Shown here: in pieces, positions 36,078-46,200 of the stretch
Layout of the letters: each line of letters starts with the position of its first letter
Numbering within the stretch: the first letter of the stretch is position 1
Origin: Actinostola sp. cb2023
Lineage: Eukaryota; Cnidaria; Anthozoa; Actiniaria; Actinostolidae
Length of the DNA stretch: 64,000 bases
Reading direction: 5' to 3'
Assembly (NCBI GenBank): GCA_033675265.1
Contig: JAUJYZ010001525.1
Span: 62,001 to 126,000 of the forward strand
Made by a program: the position numbers and the translations under genes
The notes under the pieces: generated by a model
Told to the model about the DNA's origin: nothing
The model's input: the letters and a program-made list of their open reading frames with translations, nothing else
The model's database searches: none

Positions 36078-36458
36078 ATGCCTGTGTCAGATCTCCGCGA
36101 TCTCTGCCGTCAAAATGGTATTCTATCGACTGGCCAGCGAGGCACTTTGGAGGGCAGGCTTACAAGCTTGGGGCCTGTGCTATCGGGGGACGCAAATAGT
36201 GTGGAATACAGCCGCGATGCGTCGAGTGAACAACTAGACAATCAAGACAACACCGGAACGCAGGAACGCCCCCAGCTCGACAGTAGCACCTTCAACCAAG
36301 CCCAAATGAACGAAATTAAACGAATCGTGAAAGAATCTATCACAGCAGCCTCCAGAGAGATTGCAGGAGAGGCTGCTCGAGCTGCAGTAAGCGCCATGCA
36401 GGTGCAAACAACCGGGCCATCTAACCCCAACAGTAACAGTTCAATGCGAACGCCATAG
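36078..36458 (+). pseudogene. SAP-like N-terminal part of the second element's gag
   Basis: The frame begins MPVSDLRDLCRQNGILSTGQ and runs to R-G-T-L-E-G-R-L. The pattern L-x-x-L-C-R-x-N-G-I-x-x-T-G-x-x-x-x-L-x-x-R-L is that of a SAP DNA-binding motif. An Ala/Glu-rich helix follows (about residues 78-108), then a Pro/Ser linker and a stop (36456-36458). The reading appears to continue in another frame (NAIDVTDAIVRDVS), so the stop is probably due to an indel near 36440. Confidence 0.65.
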
Positions 36459-36475
36459 ACGTCACGGACGCCATC

Positions 36476-37864
36476 GTGCGAGATGTATCAGCTGTGGACA
36501 ACACGCGTTCAGAGATCTACGCGGCGCCATTCCAGGACCCACTCCCATCAAACTACGTAAAGGACATCCAATCGGGTGAGTTTTTTGAACTGTCCAAACT
36601 ACTACCTAAGAACTTGTCAAAATTAGAAGAGGAGCCCCTTGTGTTATCACTAGATAACTCAGTCGTGAAAGTGACGAAGAGTAAACAACCAGCATCGACA
36701 ATTACAGAAATTGAACAATGGACGACGGCATTCACTACATACATGAGCGTATTTATACAAAAATACCCACAGCGCTCACAGGAATTGCTTCAATACGTAA
36801 GCTTAATTAGATACGCGGCCAGGGTTCATAGCGGTTTGGGATGGGCCATTTACGATTTTAAGTTTCGCCAAAAGGCTGGCCTTAACAAGTCTTTAGCGTG
36901 GTCTAACCTAGATAATCAGTTATGGCTGACTATATTTACCGTCGCACCATCAGTGCTGAAAGAGGAATACCCTCTTTTTTCGAAAGGACCCAATACCAGT
37001 GTCTCTGCAGGGGCCGCAAGCAGAGGCACATGCAACGATTTCAACTTCAATCGTTCCTGCACCAGGGAATCGTGTAGGTTTAGACATGTGTGTGCAATAA
37101 GTGCCGTGGGCCCCACCCTGGGTGCGAATGCCCCCAAAGATACCGGGAAGGGGATAGGTATGGGGACAGGGATCAACGGAACAGGGATGGAGGCAAGGAT
37201 CAAGGGGGTTCCAAATCCAGCTCCTACCGCAGATCTAAGTAAAGTAGTTAATTGGGCCCTTCCCACCCCAATCAATGTGATAGGGTTGGAAAGTATATTA
37301 GAAGACCATCCTGATCGCGTTTTTGTCTCAAAGCTTTGCAACAATTTAAAGTATGGGGCTGACATTGGGTACAACGGTCCGCGTGTTGCACGTTTTTCAA
37401 AGAATTTACCTACTGCATTAACTCAGCCCACTGTAGTAGGCACAAACTTAGCTAAGGAGGTTGCCTTAGGTCGCGTAGCAGGTCCGTTTTCCACCCCACC
37501 ATTCCTCGATTTTCAAGTTTCCCCTATTGGCCTAGTACCCAAGAAACACACAAATAAGTTTCGAACTATATTTCATTTATCATTCCCAAAATCCGGAGTT
37601 ACTAGTATCAACCATTCAATTTCCAAAGAGGATCACAGCCTCCAGTACATCACAATAGATAATGCTATAAAGGGAATTTTGCATTTTGGTCAAGGGTGCT
37701 TTCTTGCCAAAACAGATGTCGAATCTGCATTTCGACTCATTCCTCTCAAACCTTCGGATTACGAGCTCTTTGGGATGCACTGGGACGGTAAATATTACTA
37801 TGATAAAGTCCTCCCCTTTGGTCTAAGAAACGCCCTTTCATTTTTAACTTACTTTCAGATGCAG
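36476..37864 (+). pseudogene. Gag-zinc finger-RT polyprotein of the second element
   Basis: The frame is open from at least 36442; the ATG at 36476 need not be the start. It has the gag-like core EIEQWTTAFTTYM (about residues 80-92), a CCCH-type finger CNDFNFNRSCTRESCRFRHVC split as C-x8-C-x4-C-x5-C (about residues 187-207), and a Gly-rich linker. The RT N-terminus follows: SPIGLVPKK, FRTIFHLSFPKSG, KTDVESAFRLIPL and VLPFGLRNA. It ends in a premature TAG (37865-37867) after a one-base deletion near 37830. The correct continuation (DAVEWILLNK) is in the adjacent frame. Confidence 0.8.
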
Positions 37865-38235
37865 TAGAATGGATCCTTCTTAATAAGTGTTTAATCTCTT
37901 TTGTCTGCCATATCTTGGATGATTTTTTAATTATTGAGCCTGCGGCATCCTCTTCCCCTTATAGCCAGACATGCAAGCAGAGCTTATCTAGTATGCTTCT
38001 AACGTTTAAGAATCTCAATATTCCCATTGCCGTGGATAAGACTCAGGGCCCATGTACTGTTTTAGAGTTTATGGGTATTATTTTGGATTCAGATAGAATG
38101 GAGGCTCGCCTTCCCCATGACAAAGTTGAACGCATCCAGACATCGCTCACATCCTTCCAGACTAGGAAGTCTTGTACACTGAAAGAATTGCAATCACTCG
38201 TAAGGTTGCTCAACTTCACCACCATATTAAGTTGA
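37860..38235 (+). pseudogene. RT catalytic part of the second element
   Basis: In this frame CHILDDFLIIEP holds the catalytic D-D, with I-L in place of the usual Y-x before the aspartates. Then come NLNIPIAVDKTQGP, LEFMGIILD and LKELQSLVRLLNF, the thumb region. The match then jumps to HHIKLSSGFFKDL in another frame. The usual segment linking thumb and RNase H (about 30 residues) is missing, indicating an internal deletion near 38222. Confidence 0.75.
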
Positions 38236-38787
38236 GCTCCGGTTTCTTTAAGGATCTTAACATTTGGAAACAGTTTGTTTCAGGCTGGAATGGAGCTAGT
38301 TTTTTTCTTGTCTACCTCTTGGGTTGACTCTGACTCGCTCCAACTATTCACCGATGCATCTGGCACTTTAGGTTTCGGGGGTATTTTCGGTTCTAAGTGG
38401 TTTCAGGGTCGTTGGGAAAGTCAACAACAACTTGATCGACCAGGGATCAGCATTGCATGGCAGGAGCTCTTCGCCCTGTTCGTTGCTTGCTATCTATGGG
38501 GCAGACATTTCGCTAACAAGCGCATCATTTTCTTCTGCGATAATGAGTCTGTAGTTAACATCGTTAACTCCAAGCGCTCTCGCATTCCCAGGGTGATGGA
38601 TTTAGTCCGCCATCTGACACTACTGACGCTTAAATACAATTTCTACCTACGGGTCAGGCATATTGAGGGCAAAAAGAACGAGATTGCTGACTCACTCTCT
38701 CGCTTTCAGATGGAGCGGTTTCGACTGCTGGCCCCACACGCAGACCAAAGCCCCTACCCAGTTCCACAGACACTCATGGGGATCTAA
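38236..38787 (+). pseudogene. RNase H of the second element
   Basis: The open frame contains LFTDASGTLGFGGIF (first catalytic Asp), SIAWQELFALFVA (Glu), FFCDNESVVNIVN (Asp) and IEGKKNEIADSLSRF (final Asp region). All four acidic positions of the RNase H site are present. It ends at TAA 38785-38787, overlapping the recombinase frame. Confidence 0.85.
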
Positions 38788-39749
38788 GTGCAGACATCAG
38801 CCGGTATCTCAGTCTTTCAATAGCAGCCTCAACAAAACAGACTTACAGTTCAGGTGAAAAGCGATTCCTTGATTTCTGTTCTCTGTATCGACTCAATTTA
38901 CCTACTGTTCTGCCAGCAGATGAGAACACTCTCATTCAGTATGTTGCCTACTTGGCAAGGTCGATTAAACACTCCTCTATTAAAGGCTATCTTGCTGCGG
39001 TTCGCCACTTTCACATTCGCAGTGGCTATGACCTTGACCTAAAGAAATATCTTCGCCTCCAGCTAATTTGCAAGGGAATAAAACGTGCACAGGGCAGTAG
39101 CATTCGGATCCGCCTCCCAATAACAATAGAGCACCTTAAGCTCTTCTTTTGTCTTCTTGCAATCCCTCACACTTATAACAGCGATTCTGTTATGATCTGG
39201 GCTGCCATGACACTGGCATTCTTTGGCTTTTTGCGGCTCGGAGAGCTAACTTGTAACAAAACATTTTCACCTGAAATTCATATTTCCCCAGACGACATAA
39301 CCTTTCTTCCTAGCTGGGCCTCCCCGAAGTATATGTCAGTTCGCATAAAAATCTCAAAAACCGACCCCTTTCGCATTGGCCACACCATCAATATAGGAAT
39401 AACCAATCGGCCAGTTTGTCCTGTAATGGCTATGAAAACATATCTGTTGGCAAGGAGCACCACCCCGGGCCCCCTCTTTCAGTATTCATCGGGAACTCCA
39501 CTGACAAAAGATGCTTTAACCTCTGAGACTAGACAGCTACTATCATTTTCCGGTTTCAACCCATCCCTATATGCAGGCCATAGCTATAGAATAGGAGCAG
39601 CTACAACAGCAGCCTCTGTGGGCCTCCCACCTTGGCTAATCAAAACACTAGGGCGCTGGTCCTCTGATTGTTATGAGCGATACATTAGATGCCCAAATTC
39701 CCTCTTATCAGAAGTTTCTGGCAAATTGGTAGGGGATATACATAATTAG
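38770..39749 (+). pseudogene. Tyrosine recombinase of the second element
   Basis: The frame is open from about 38760 to TAG 39747-39749, with no visible internal break. The N-terminal core-binding domain has STKQTYSSGEKRFLDFC and HSSIKGYLAAVRHFHIRSGY. The catalytic domain shows R in FGFLRLGEL, the lysine region KISKTDPFR, H-x-x-R in GHSYRIGAATTAA, W in LGRWSSD, and Tyr in CYERYI. All expected catalytic positions are present, so this part alone may be intact. Its pattern matches the first element's recombinase, so both belong to one clade. Confidence 0.88.
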
Positions 39750-39955
39750 GCTTGCACTCCATTATACATGTAATTTGGGTTTGTGGTTCGTCAATGGGGA
39801 ATACACCTTGTGTATTTGTGGGATGAAGTGCTCCCATACAGGTCACCCTTTGCCCCATAGACTCACAGAACTAGGGTTGTGCCCCCTGATTGAGCATTGT
39901 TACCATGGTAACTATGGGGCGCGACCCTAGATGCATGTAGGATAAGGACCTCTCA

Positions 39956-40145
39956 CATCCGAGAGGATTAAGGACCTCTTAAGGACCTCTCACATGGGGG
40001 ATTGTGACCCTCTGAGAGGATTAAGGACCTCTCACATGGGGGATTGTGACCCTCTGAGAGGATTAAGGACCTCTCTCATGGGGGATTGTGACCCTATGGA
40101 GAGGATTGTGGCCTTGGGGATTGTGACCCCTTGGAGAGAATTGTG
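39956..40145. repeat. 42-bp tandem repeat in the element's 3' region
   Basis: Units read GAGAGGATTAAGGACCTCTC then ACATGGGGGATTGTGACCCT, starting at 39961 (variant), 40014 and 40056. GAGAGG..CCTCTC makes each unit partly self-complementary. Confidence 0.8.
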
Positions 40146-40245
40146 ACCTCTCGTTGCCAGGCAACTTCGCTAGCCTAGTGTCGTACATTGTGTACATGAC
40201 CTTTACTGGAGTACTTCATGCCCTACCCCATTATCCCACAAATCG

Positions 40246-41009
40246 TTGTTGCCTCAGTTACTGTCATGGGTTGGGAGCATTAATTGGTATTCTTTGCTCA
40301 AATGTCAACTTTCCTTTATTTCCAGAATAAAATGCAAAAACAATATTTTTTGTGTGCCGGTGATTTTCAGAGAATTTGACTGGATTTTTCAAACTTTCTA
40401 TGAAATAACCCAGGAAAAACTTGATTTCACAAGCTTTCTTATACTTCGAACTCTATAAATACTAAGAATCAAGTCCGCTGGATGATCAGACGTTTCGCCA
40501 AAACTTACTCTTCAAATACAATATTTTCATATTTTTTCTTAGACAAAAACCCTTTCTCAAAATAGAGCTGTAGATTCTTCGAAAATTTATCGTTTTGAAG
40601 AACATTGAGCTAGATTTATTAGAAATAGATCAAATATAATACCAAATGTGTTTTTTTGTTCTAATATCCTTATTGCGTACGAGTAACGACCCTTGAAACA
40701 TACCCTAATTTTCCTATTTTCACTTCTCGCCCCAGGCCTCCCCAATACACCAAATTTGCATGGCCTGTAGATTGCCGGCATTATGATATTTTAAGAAACT
40801 ATATGCCGTGGATTTAATTTAGACCTCTAACACAAACTATGACCAAAACGTGATTGAAATCAGCTAATCCTCATTTTCCGTCTTTCTTTCATTTTCTTCG
40901 AATTTTACAGTCAACCTCTCTTAGAATCAGCTGTAAACCGTTTGATATCAGTTTGATTCACATTGAGTTTTTATTTAGCATTCAGGGACCGCGGAGCACC
41001 CTTGAAAGT

Positions 41010-41048
<39 letters not shown>

Positions 41049-41222
41049 GGATATACTAGTAGACTAGTATATATCAGATGACAACGTATTGTGACAACCT
41101 TTTTGGCTAACAGTGGGGAGGAGCAAAGCCCCCCAGCACCCCTCCCCTCCCCCGTCTCCGCTCTCCCTGGCATTGTGTTTGCGAATCGTTTATCTGATTT
41201 GGTGATGTGTCAAACTAAATTA
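40246..41222. other. No gene; contains a run of 37 G
   Basis: Intronic, A/T-rich to about 40980. A run of 37 G lies at 41010-41046, then a C-rich segment (CCCCCCAGCACCCCTCCCCT, about 41130-41150). Nothing else is recognised. Confidence 0.5.
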
Positions 41223-41225
41223 TAA

Positions 41226-41788
41226 AGGCCGATTTAGACGGCACGACTTTTGCCTACGTCTGCCGCACACAACTAGCTTACGACATGACTTACGCACCAT
41301 TTACACAGCTACAACTTTTAGCTCACGACACCAAAATCGTGTACAACTTGTTCGGTTTGGATTTTGCCGCTCGAGCATCTCTTCAAATAATCTTTGTGGC
41401 GGCATCGGTACAACACTTTCTCCTCGCTCCACAAGGTTACAAGTTTTTCGATGTCTTCCTCTAACCATTCTTGTTTCACTTTCTTGGAAACCGGAGCTTT
41501 GTTTACGTTGTCCGCCATTTTAAAGTCGAATACCTTCCCCGCGCTATCCCGCTTCGGCAAAATTGTTTCAAGATACGCCATTTTACGCCATATTTTTACC
41601 TTATTTGGCTACGACTGTCGCAGGGTTTTGAAACATGATTCAAAATCCCTACAACTTTTTTCGTGTTGTGTGCGACAGTCGTGAGCAAGTCGTAGGCTGA
41701 TTTACACGAAACGATTCGTGCCGTAAGTAAGCGCGAGCAAGTTGTGTGCGACAGACGTAGGCGAAAGTCATGCCGTCTAAATCACCCT
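41226..41788. mobile_element. PIF/Harbinger element with TAA target duplication
   Basis: The termini are AGGCCGATTTAGACGGCACG and, reversed, AGGGTGATTTAGACGGCATG; the arms continue through GCCTACGTCTG and CGCACACAACT. TAA flanks both ends (41223-41225, 41789-41791), the three-base TWA duplication characteristic of PIF/Harbinger. The 563-bp body carries one minus-strand ORF with a MADF-like domain and no transposase. Confidence 0.88.
41318..41581 (-). CDS. MADF/Myb-like DNA-binding ORF of the Harbinger element
   Basis: An 87-codon frame begins MAYLETILPKRDSAGKVFDF. Its core is EWLEEDIEKLVTLWSEEKVL, then YRCRHKDYLKR. W-x-x-E-D-I-x-K-L-x-x-L-W-x-E...L-Y...Y-x-x-R is the start of a MADF/Myb-SANT-like domain. 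Autonomous PIF/Harbinger elements encode such a DNA-binding protein beside the transposase. Here it reads into the other inverted repeat and stops (VVHDFGVVS), so the domain is C-terminally cut. Probably a non-autonomous derivative; expression is unknown. Confidence 0.6.
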   Translation of the reverse strand: MAYLETILPKRDSAGKVFDFKMADNVNKAPVSKKVKQEWLEEDIEKLVTLWSEEKVLYRCRHKDYLKRCSSGKIQTEQVVHDFGVVS

Positions 41789-42044
41789 TAAGAAAACCTC
41801 TCTTAGTAGCTCACCCCCAGCAATTTTCTTCCATGATGTATTGCTTCACTCATGCTAGTTTCGTAAGGTCTTGTTTGTTTGTTTTTTAGTTGAAAATCTG
41901 TCCCTCGTGTTTTGCGGTGGATTTGAAGTTTCCAAGCATCATTCTTTCACCCGACTCCGTAGGAATGTTGCCTTGTTTTGGCGGATTTTGTTCCTTGATA
42001 TTTTATCATCTACGACCCTTGGAAAACAATTTCCACAGCACCAC

Positions 42045-42230
42045 AAAAGTAGGCAGACTATTGATTTCCTTTCAATGATTTTCTAAAACTTCATTCTAGA
42101 GACGAAGATCGCTGCGCTCACTAATTCTTCCACAGCAGTGCACTTTGCAAAACAATATGGTAAAAAATATGCAAATTACTTTCAAATCAGAAACGCATGC
42201 GCAGACAAAATGTATACATGCTTGACCTAA
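42045..42230 (-). repeat. Dispersed repeat, copy 2 (reverse orientation)
   Basis: Reverse-complement relative of 28925-29135, with AAGTAGGCAGACTATTGATT, TTCCACAGCAGTGCACTTTGC and GCATGCGCAGACAAAATG in the matching order. Confidence 0.7.
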
Positions 42231-42540
42231 TCCTTTTTGGAACGTGATTACTTTTAAAGGGAGTGTCCCGTGCTAATTACTATAGATATGATATACCAAG
42301 TGTGTCATTCACCGTGTTCATGACCGGTCTAATCCTTTTTAAAACATGATTACTTTTAAAGGGGTATCGCGTGCTAATTAGCATATAACATAAATTATAT
42401 ACTAAGTGTGTCATTCACAGTGTTCGTGACCTAATCCTTTTTAAAACATGATTACTTTTAAAGGGGGTGTCCCGTGCTTTATAATTAGCATATAACAGTC
42501 ATGGAATACTAAGTGTGTTATTCATTGCTTATCATGCCTA
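42226..42540. repeat. Tandem repeat of about 103 bp, three copies
   Basis: Each copy contains CTAATCCTTTTTAAAACATG, ATTACTTTTAAAGGGG and CTAAGTGTGTCATTCACAGT, with small indels. Copies start near 42226, 42326 and 42430. Confidence 0.8.
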
Positions 42541-42591
42541 GTAAGTCTAGTAAGGTTAAATTCATTTGAAAGCATTCAAAGGACAAGCATT

Positions 42592-42924
42592 ATGTTTCCA
42601 CTACCAAAGTCTAATGGTGCCGAACGTGCATCTCCTTGTCATGAACCATCTTCGAAGTCTAAGAATAAAGTACTGAAGTTTTTTTCATCCAAATTTTCAA
42701 CAATTGTTTCTGGTGTTGCCCAAAAGAACAGCAACAAGCCAAGCAGTGCAACGGTCCCTTCAGAAGATGACTTTCTGGATGCCAAACCGGAGATGATAAA
42801 ACGAAAAAATGCGATTTGCTTCGAAATGGAGAAGGATTATATGATGGATGAAAAGACATTGGCTGATCTTCACAACAATTTCATCCAGACTGTACGACGA
42901 GAGGATATAGGAATAATGTATTGA
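42592..42924 (+). CDS. Unidentified 110-codon ORF with downstream AATAAA
   Basis: An ATG at 42592 opens a 110-codon frame ending TGA (42922-42924). The N-terminal half is Ser/Lys-rich and low in structure (KFFSSKFSTIVSGVAQKNSN). The C-terminal half is charged and probably helical (EMEKDYMMDEKTLADLHNNF). AATAAA follows at 43131-43136. I recognise no family. It does not fit the FANCG-like exon phases and has no clear splice sites. It could be a small intron-nested gene, a retrocopy or chance. Confidence 0.35.
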   Translation: MFPLPKSNGAERASPCHEPSSKSKNKVLKFFSSKFSTIVSGVAQKNSNKPSSATVPSEDDFLDAKPEMIKRKNAICFEMEKDYMMDEKTLADLHNNFIQTVRREDIGIMY

Positions 42925-43225
42925 GGACTTTGAATCAATAGAACTAAGCACAATGCTATTTTTCATACTAATACAAACGGTGAGAAATAACCACAACCCA
43001 TGGAGTTGTACACAATGCATAACAGTTTGAAATGTAAAGCAGACTGGCCTAATAGAACATTGAGAATGATTCTTACCTAATCCTGATTATGAAATAGTAA
43101 TTGTAATAGTTTCTAAATAGAAAATTTTGCAATAAAGTTAGCACATAATTGTATACTCGTGCATGAACTCGTATGGAACCCCTAACGGTATCGTGACCTG
43201 TGGACTAATTTCGGGCATGTTGGTT

Positions 43226-46200
43226 CACTGTAATAGTATCACTGTAATAGTGTCACTGTAATAGTATCACTGTAATAGTATCACTGTAATAGTATCACTG
43301 TAATAGTATCACTGTAATAGTATCAGTGTAATAGTATCACTGTAATAGTATCACTGTAATAGTATCACTGTAATAGTATCACTAATAGTATCACTGTAAT
43401 AGTATCACTGTAATAGTATCACTAATAGTATCACTGTAATAGTATCACTGTAATAGTATCACTGTAATAGTATCAGTGTAATAGTATCACTGTAATCATC
43501 ACTGTAATAGTATCACTGTAATAGTATCACTGTAATAGTATCACTGTAATAGTATCACTGTAATAGTATCACTGTAATAGTATCACTGTAATAGTATCAC
43601 TGTAATAGTATCACTGTAATAGTATCAGTGTAATAGTATCACTGTAATAGCATCAGTGTAATTATAGTATCACTGTAATAGTATCACTGTAATAGTATCA
43701 CTGTAATAGTATCACTGTAATAGTATCACTGTAATAGTATCACTGTAATAGTATCACTGTAATAGTATCAGTGTAATAGTGTCACTGTAATAGTATCAGT
43801 GTAATAGTATCAGTGTAATAGTATCACTGTAATAGTATCACTGTAATAGTATCACTAATAGTATCACTGTAATAGTATCACTGTAATAGTATCACTAATA
43901 GTATCACTGTAATAGTATCACTGTAATAGTATCACTGTAATAGTATCAGTGTAATAGTATCACTGTAATAGTATCACTGTAATAGTATCACTAATAGTAT
44001 CACTGTAATAGTATCACTGTAATAGTATCACTGTAATAGTATCACTGTAATAGTATCACTAATAGTATCACTGTAATAGTATCACTGTAATAGTATCAGT
44101 GTAATAGTATCACTGTAATAGCATCACTGTAATAGTATCAGTGTAATAGTATCACTGTAATAGTATCACTGTAATAGTATCACTGTAATAGTATCACTAA
44201 TAGTATCACTGTAATAGTATCACTGTAATAGTATCACTGTAATAGTATCACTGTAATAGTATCACTAATAGTATCACTGTAATAGTATCACTGTAATAGT
44301 ATCACTGTAATAGTATCACTGTAAAAGTATCACTGTAATAGCATCACTGTAATAGTATCACTGTAATTATAGTATCACTGTAATGGTATCACTGTAATAG
44401 TATCACTGTAATAGTATCAGTGTAATAGTATCACTGTAATAGCATCAGTGTAATTATAGTATCACTGTAATAGTATCACTGTAATAGTATCACTGTAATA
44501 GCATCACTGTAATAGCATTACTGTAATAGCATCACTGTAATATTATCAGTGTAATAGTATCAGTGTAATAGTATCAGTGTAATAGTATCAGTGTAATAGT
44601 ATCAGTGTAATAGCATCACTGTAATAGTATCAGTGTAATAGTATCAGTGTAATAGTATCAGTGTAATAGCATTACTGTAATAGCATCACTGTAATATTAT
44701 CACTGTAATAGTATCAGTGTAATAGTATCAGTGTAATAGTATCAGTGTAATAGCATTACTGTAATAGCATCACTGTAATATTATCACTGTAATAGCATCA
44801 GTGTAATTATAGTATCACTGTAATAGTATCACTGTAATAGTATCACTGTAATATTATCACTGTAATAGCATCACTGTAATATTATCACTGTAATAGTATC
44901 AGTGTAATAGTATCAGTGTAATAGTATCAGTGTAATAGTATCAGTGTAATAGCATCACTGTAATAGTATCAGTGTAATAGTATCAGTGTAATAGTATCAG
45001 TGTAATAGCATTACTGTAATAGCATCACTGTAATATTATCACTGTAATAGTATCAGTGTAATAGTATCACTGTAATAGTATCAGTGTAATAGTATCACTG
45101 TAATAGCATCACTGTAATAGCATTACTGTAATAGCATCACTGTAATATTATCACTGTAATAGTATCAGTGTAATAGTATCAGTGTAATAGTATCAGTGTA
45201 ATAGTATCAGTGTAATAGCATCACTGTAATAGTATCAGTGTAATAGTATCAGTGTAATAGTATCAGTGTAATAGTATCACTGTAATAGTATCAGTGTAAT
45301 AGTATCAGTGTAATAGCATCACTGTAATAGTATCTCTGTAATAGTATTAGTGTAATAGTATCACTGTAATAGTATCAGTGTAATAGTATTAGTGTAATAG
45401 TATCAGTGTAATAGTATCACTGTAATAGTATCACTGTAATAGTATCACTGTAATAGTATCAGTGTAATAGTATCAGTGTAATAGTATCAGTGTAATAGTA
45501 TTAGTGTAATAGTATCAGTGTAATAGTATCACTGTAATAGCATCAGTGTAATAGTATTAGTGTAATAGTATCAGTGTAATAGTATCAGTGTAATAGTATT
45601 AGTGTAATAGTATCAGTGTAATAGTATCAGTGTAATAGTATCAGTGTAATAGTATCAGTGTAATAGTATTAGTGTAATAGTATCAGTGTAATAGTATCAC
45701 TGTAATAGTATCACTGTAATTATAGTATCACTGTAATAGTATCACTGTAATATCACTGTAATAGTATCAGTGTAATAGTATCAGTGTAATAGTATCACTG
45801 TAATTATAGTATCACTGTAATGGTATCACTGTAATAGTATCACTGTAATAGTATCACTGTAATAGTATCACTGTAATAGCATCACTGTAATAGTATCACT
45901 GTAATATTATCACTGTAATAGTATCACTAATAGTATCACTGTAATAGTATCACTGTAATAGTATCAGTGTAATAGCATCACTGTAATAGTATCAGTGTAA
46001 TAGTATCAGTGTAATAGTATCAGTGTAATAGTATCACTGTAATAGTATCAGTGTAATAGTATCAGTGTAATAGCATCACTGTAATAGTAATATCTCTGTA
46101 ATAGTATTAGTGTAATAGTATCACTGTAATAGTATCAGTGTAATAGTATTAGTGTAATAGTATCAGTGTAATAGTATCACTGTAATAGTATCACTGTAAT

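Larger units (their letters stand above)
36078..40145 (+). mobile_element. Second YR retrotransposon (DIRS/Ngaro-like)
   Basis: Gene order is SAP-like/gag, CCCH zinc finger, RT, RNase H, tyrosine recombinase, then a repeat-rich 3' tail with 42-bp tandem units (about 39956-40145). It is much better preserved than the first element but still broken: a frame change near 36440, a one-base frameshift near 37830, and a deletion of about 30 codons near 38222. The RT/RH frame (stop 38785-38787) overlaps the recombinase frame, which is usual for DIRS elements. I could not locate split direct repeats or the exact termini. Confidence 0.82.
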
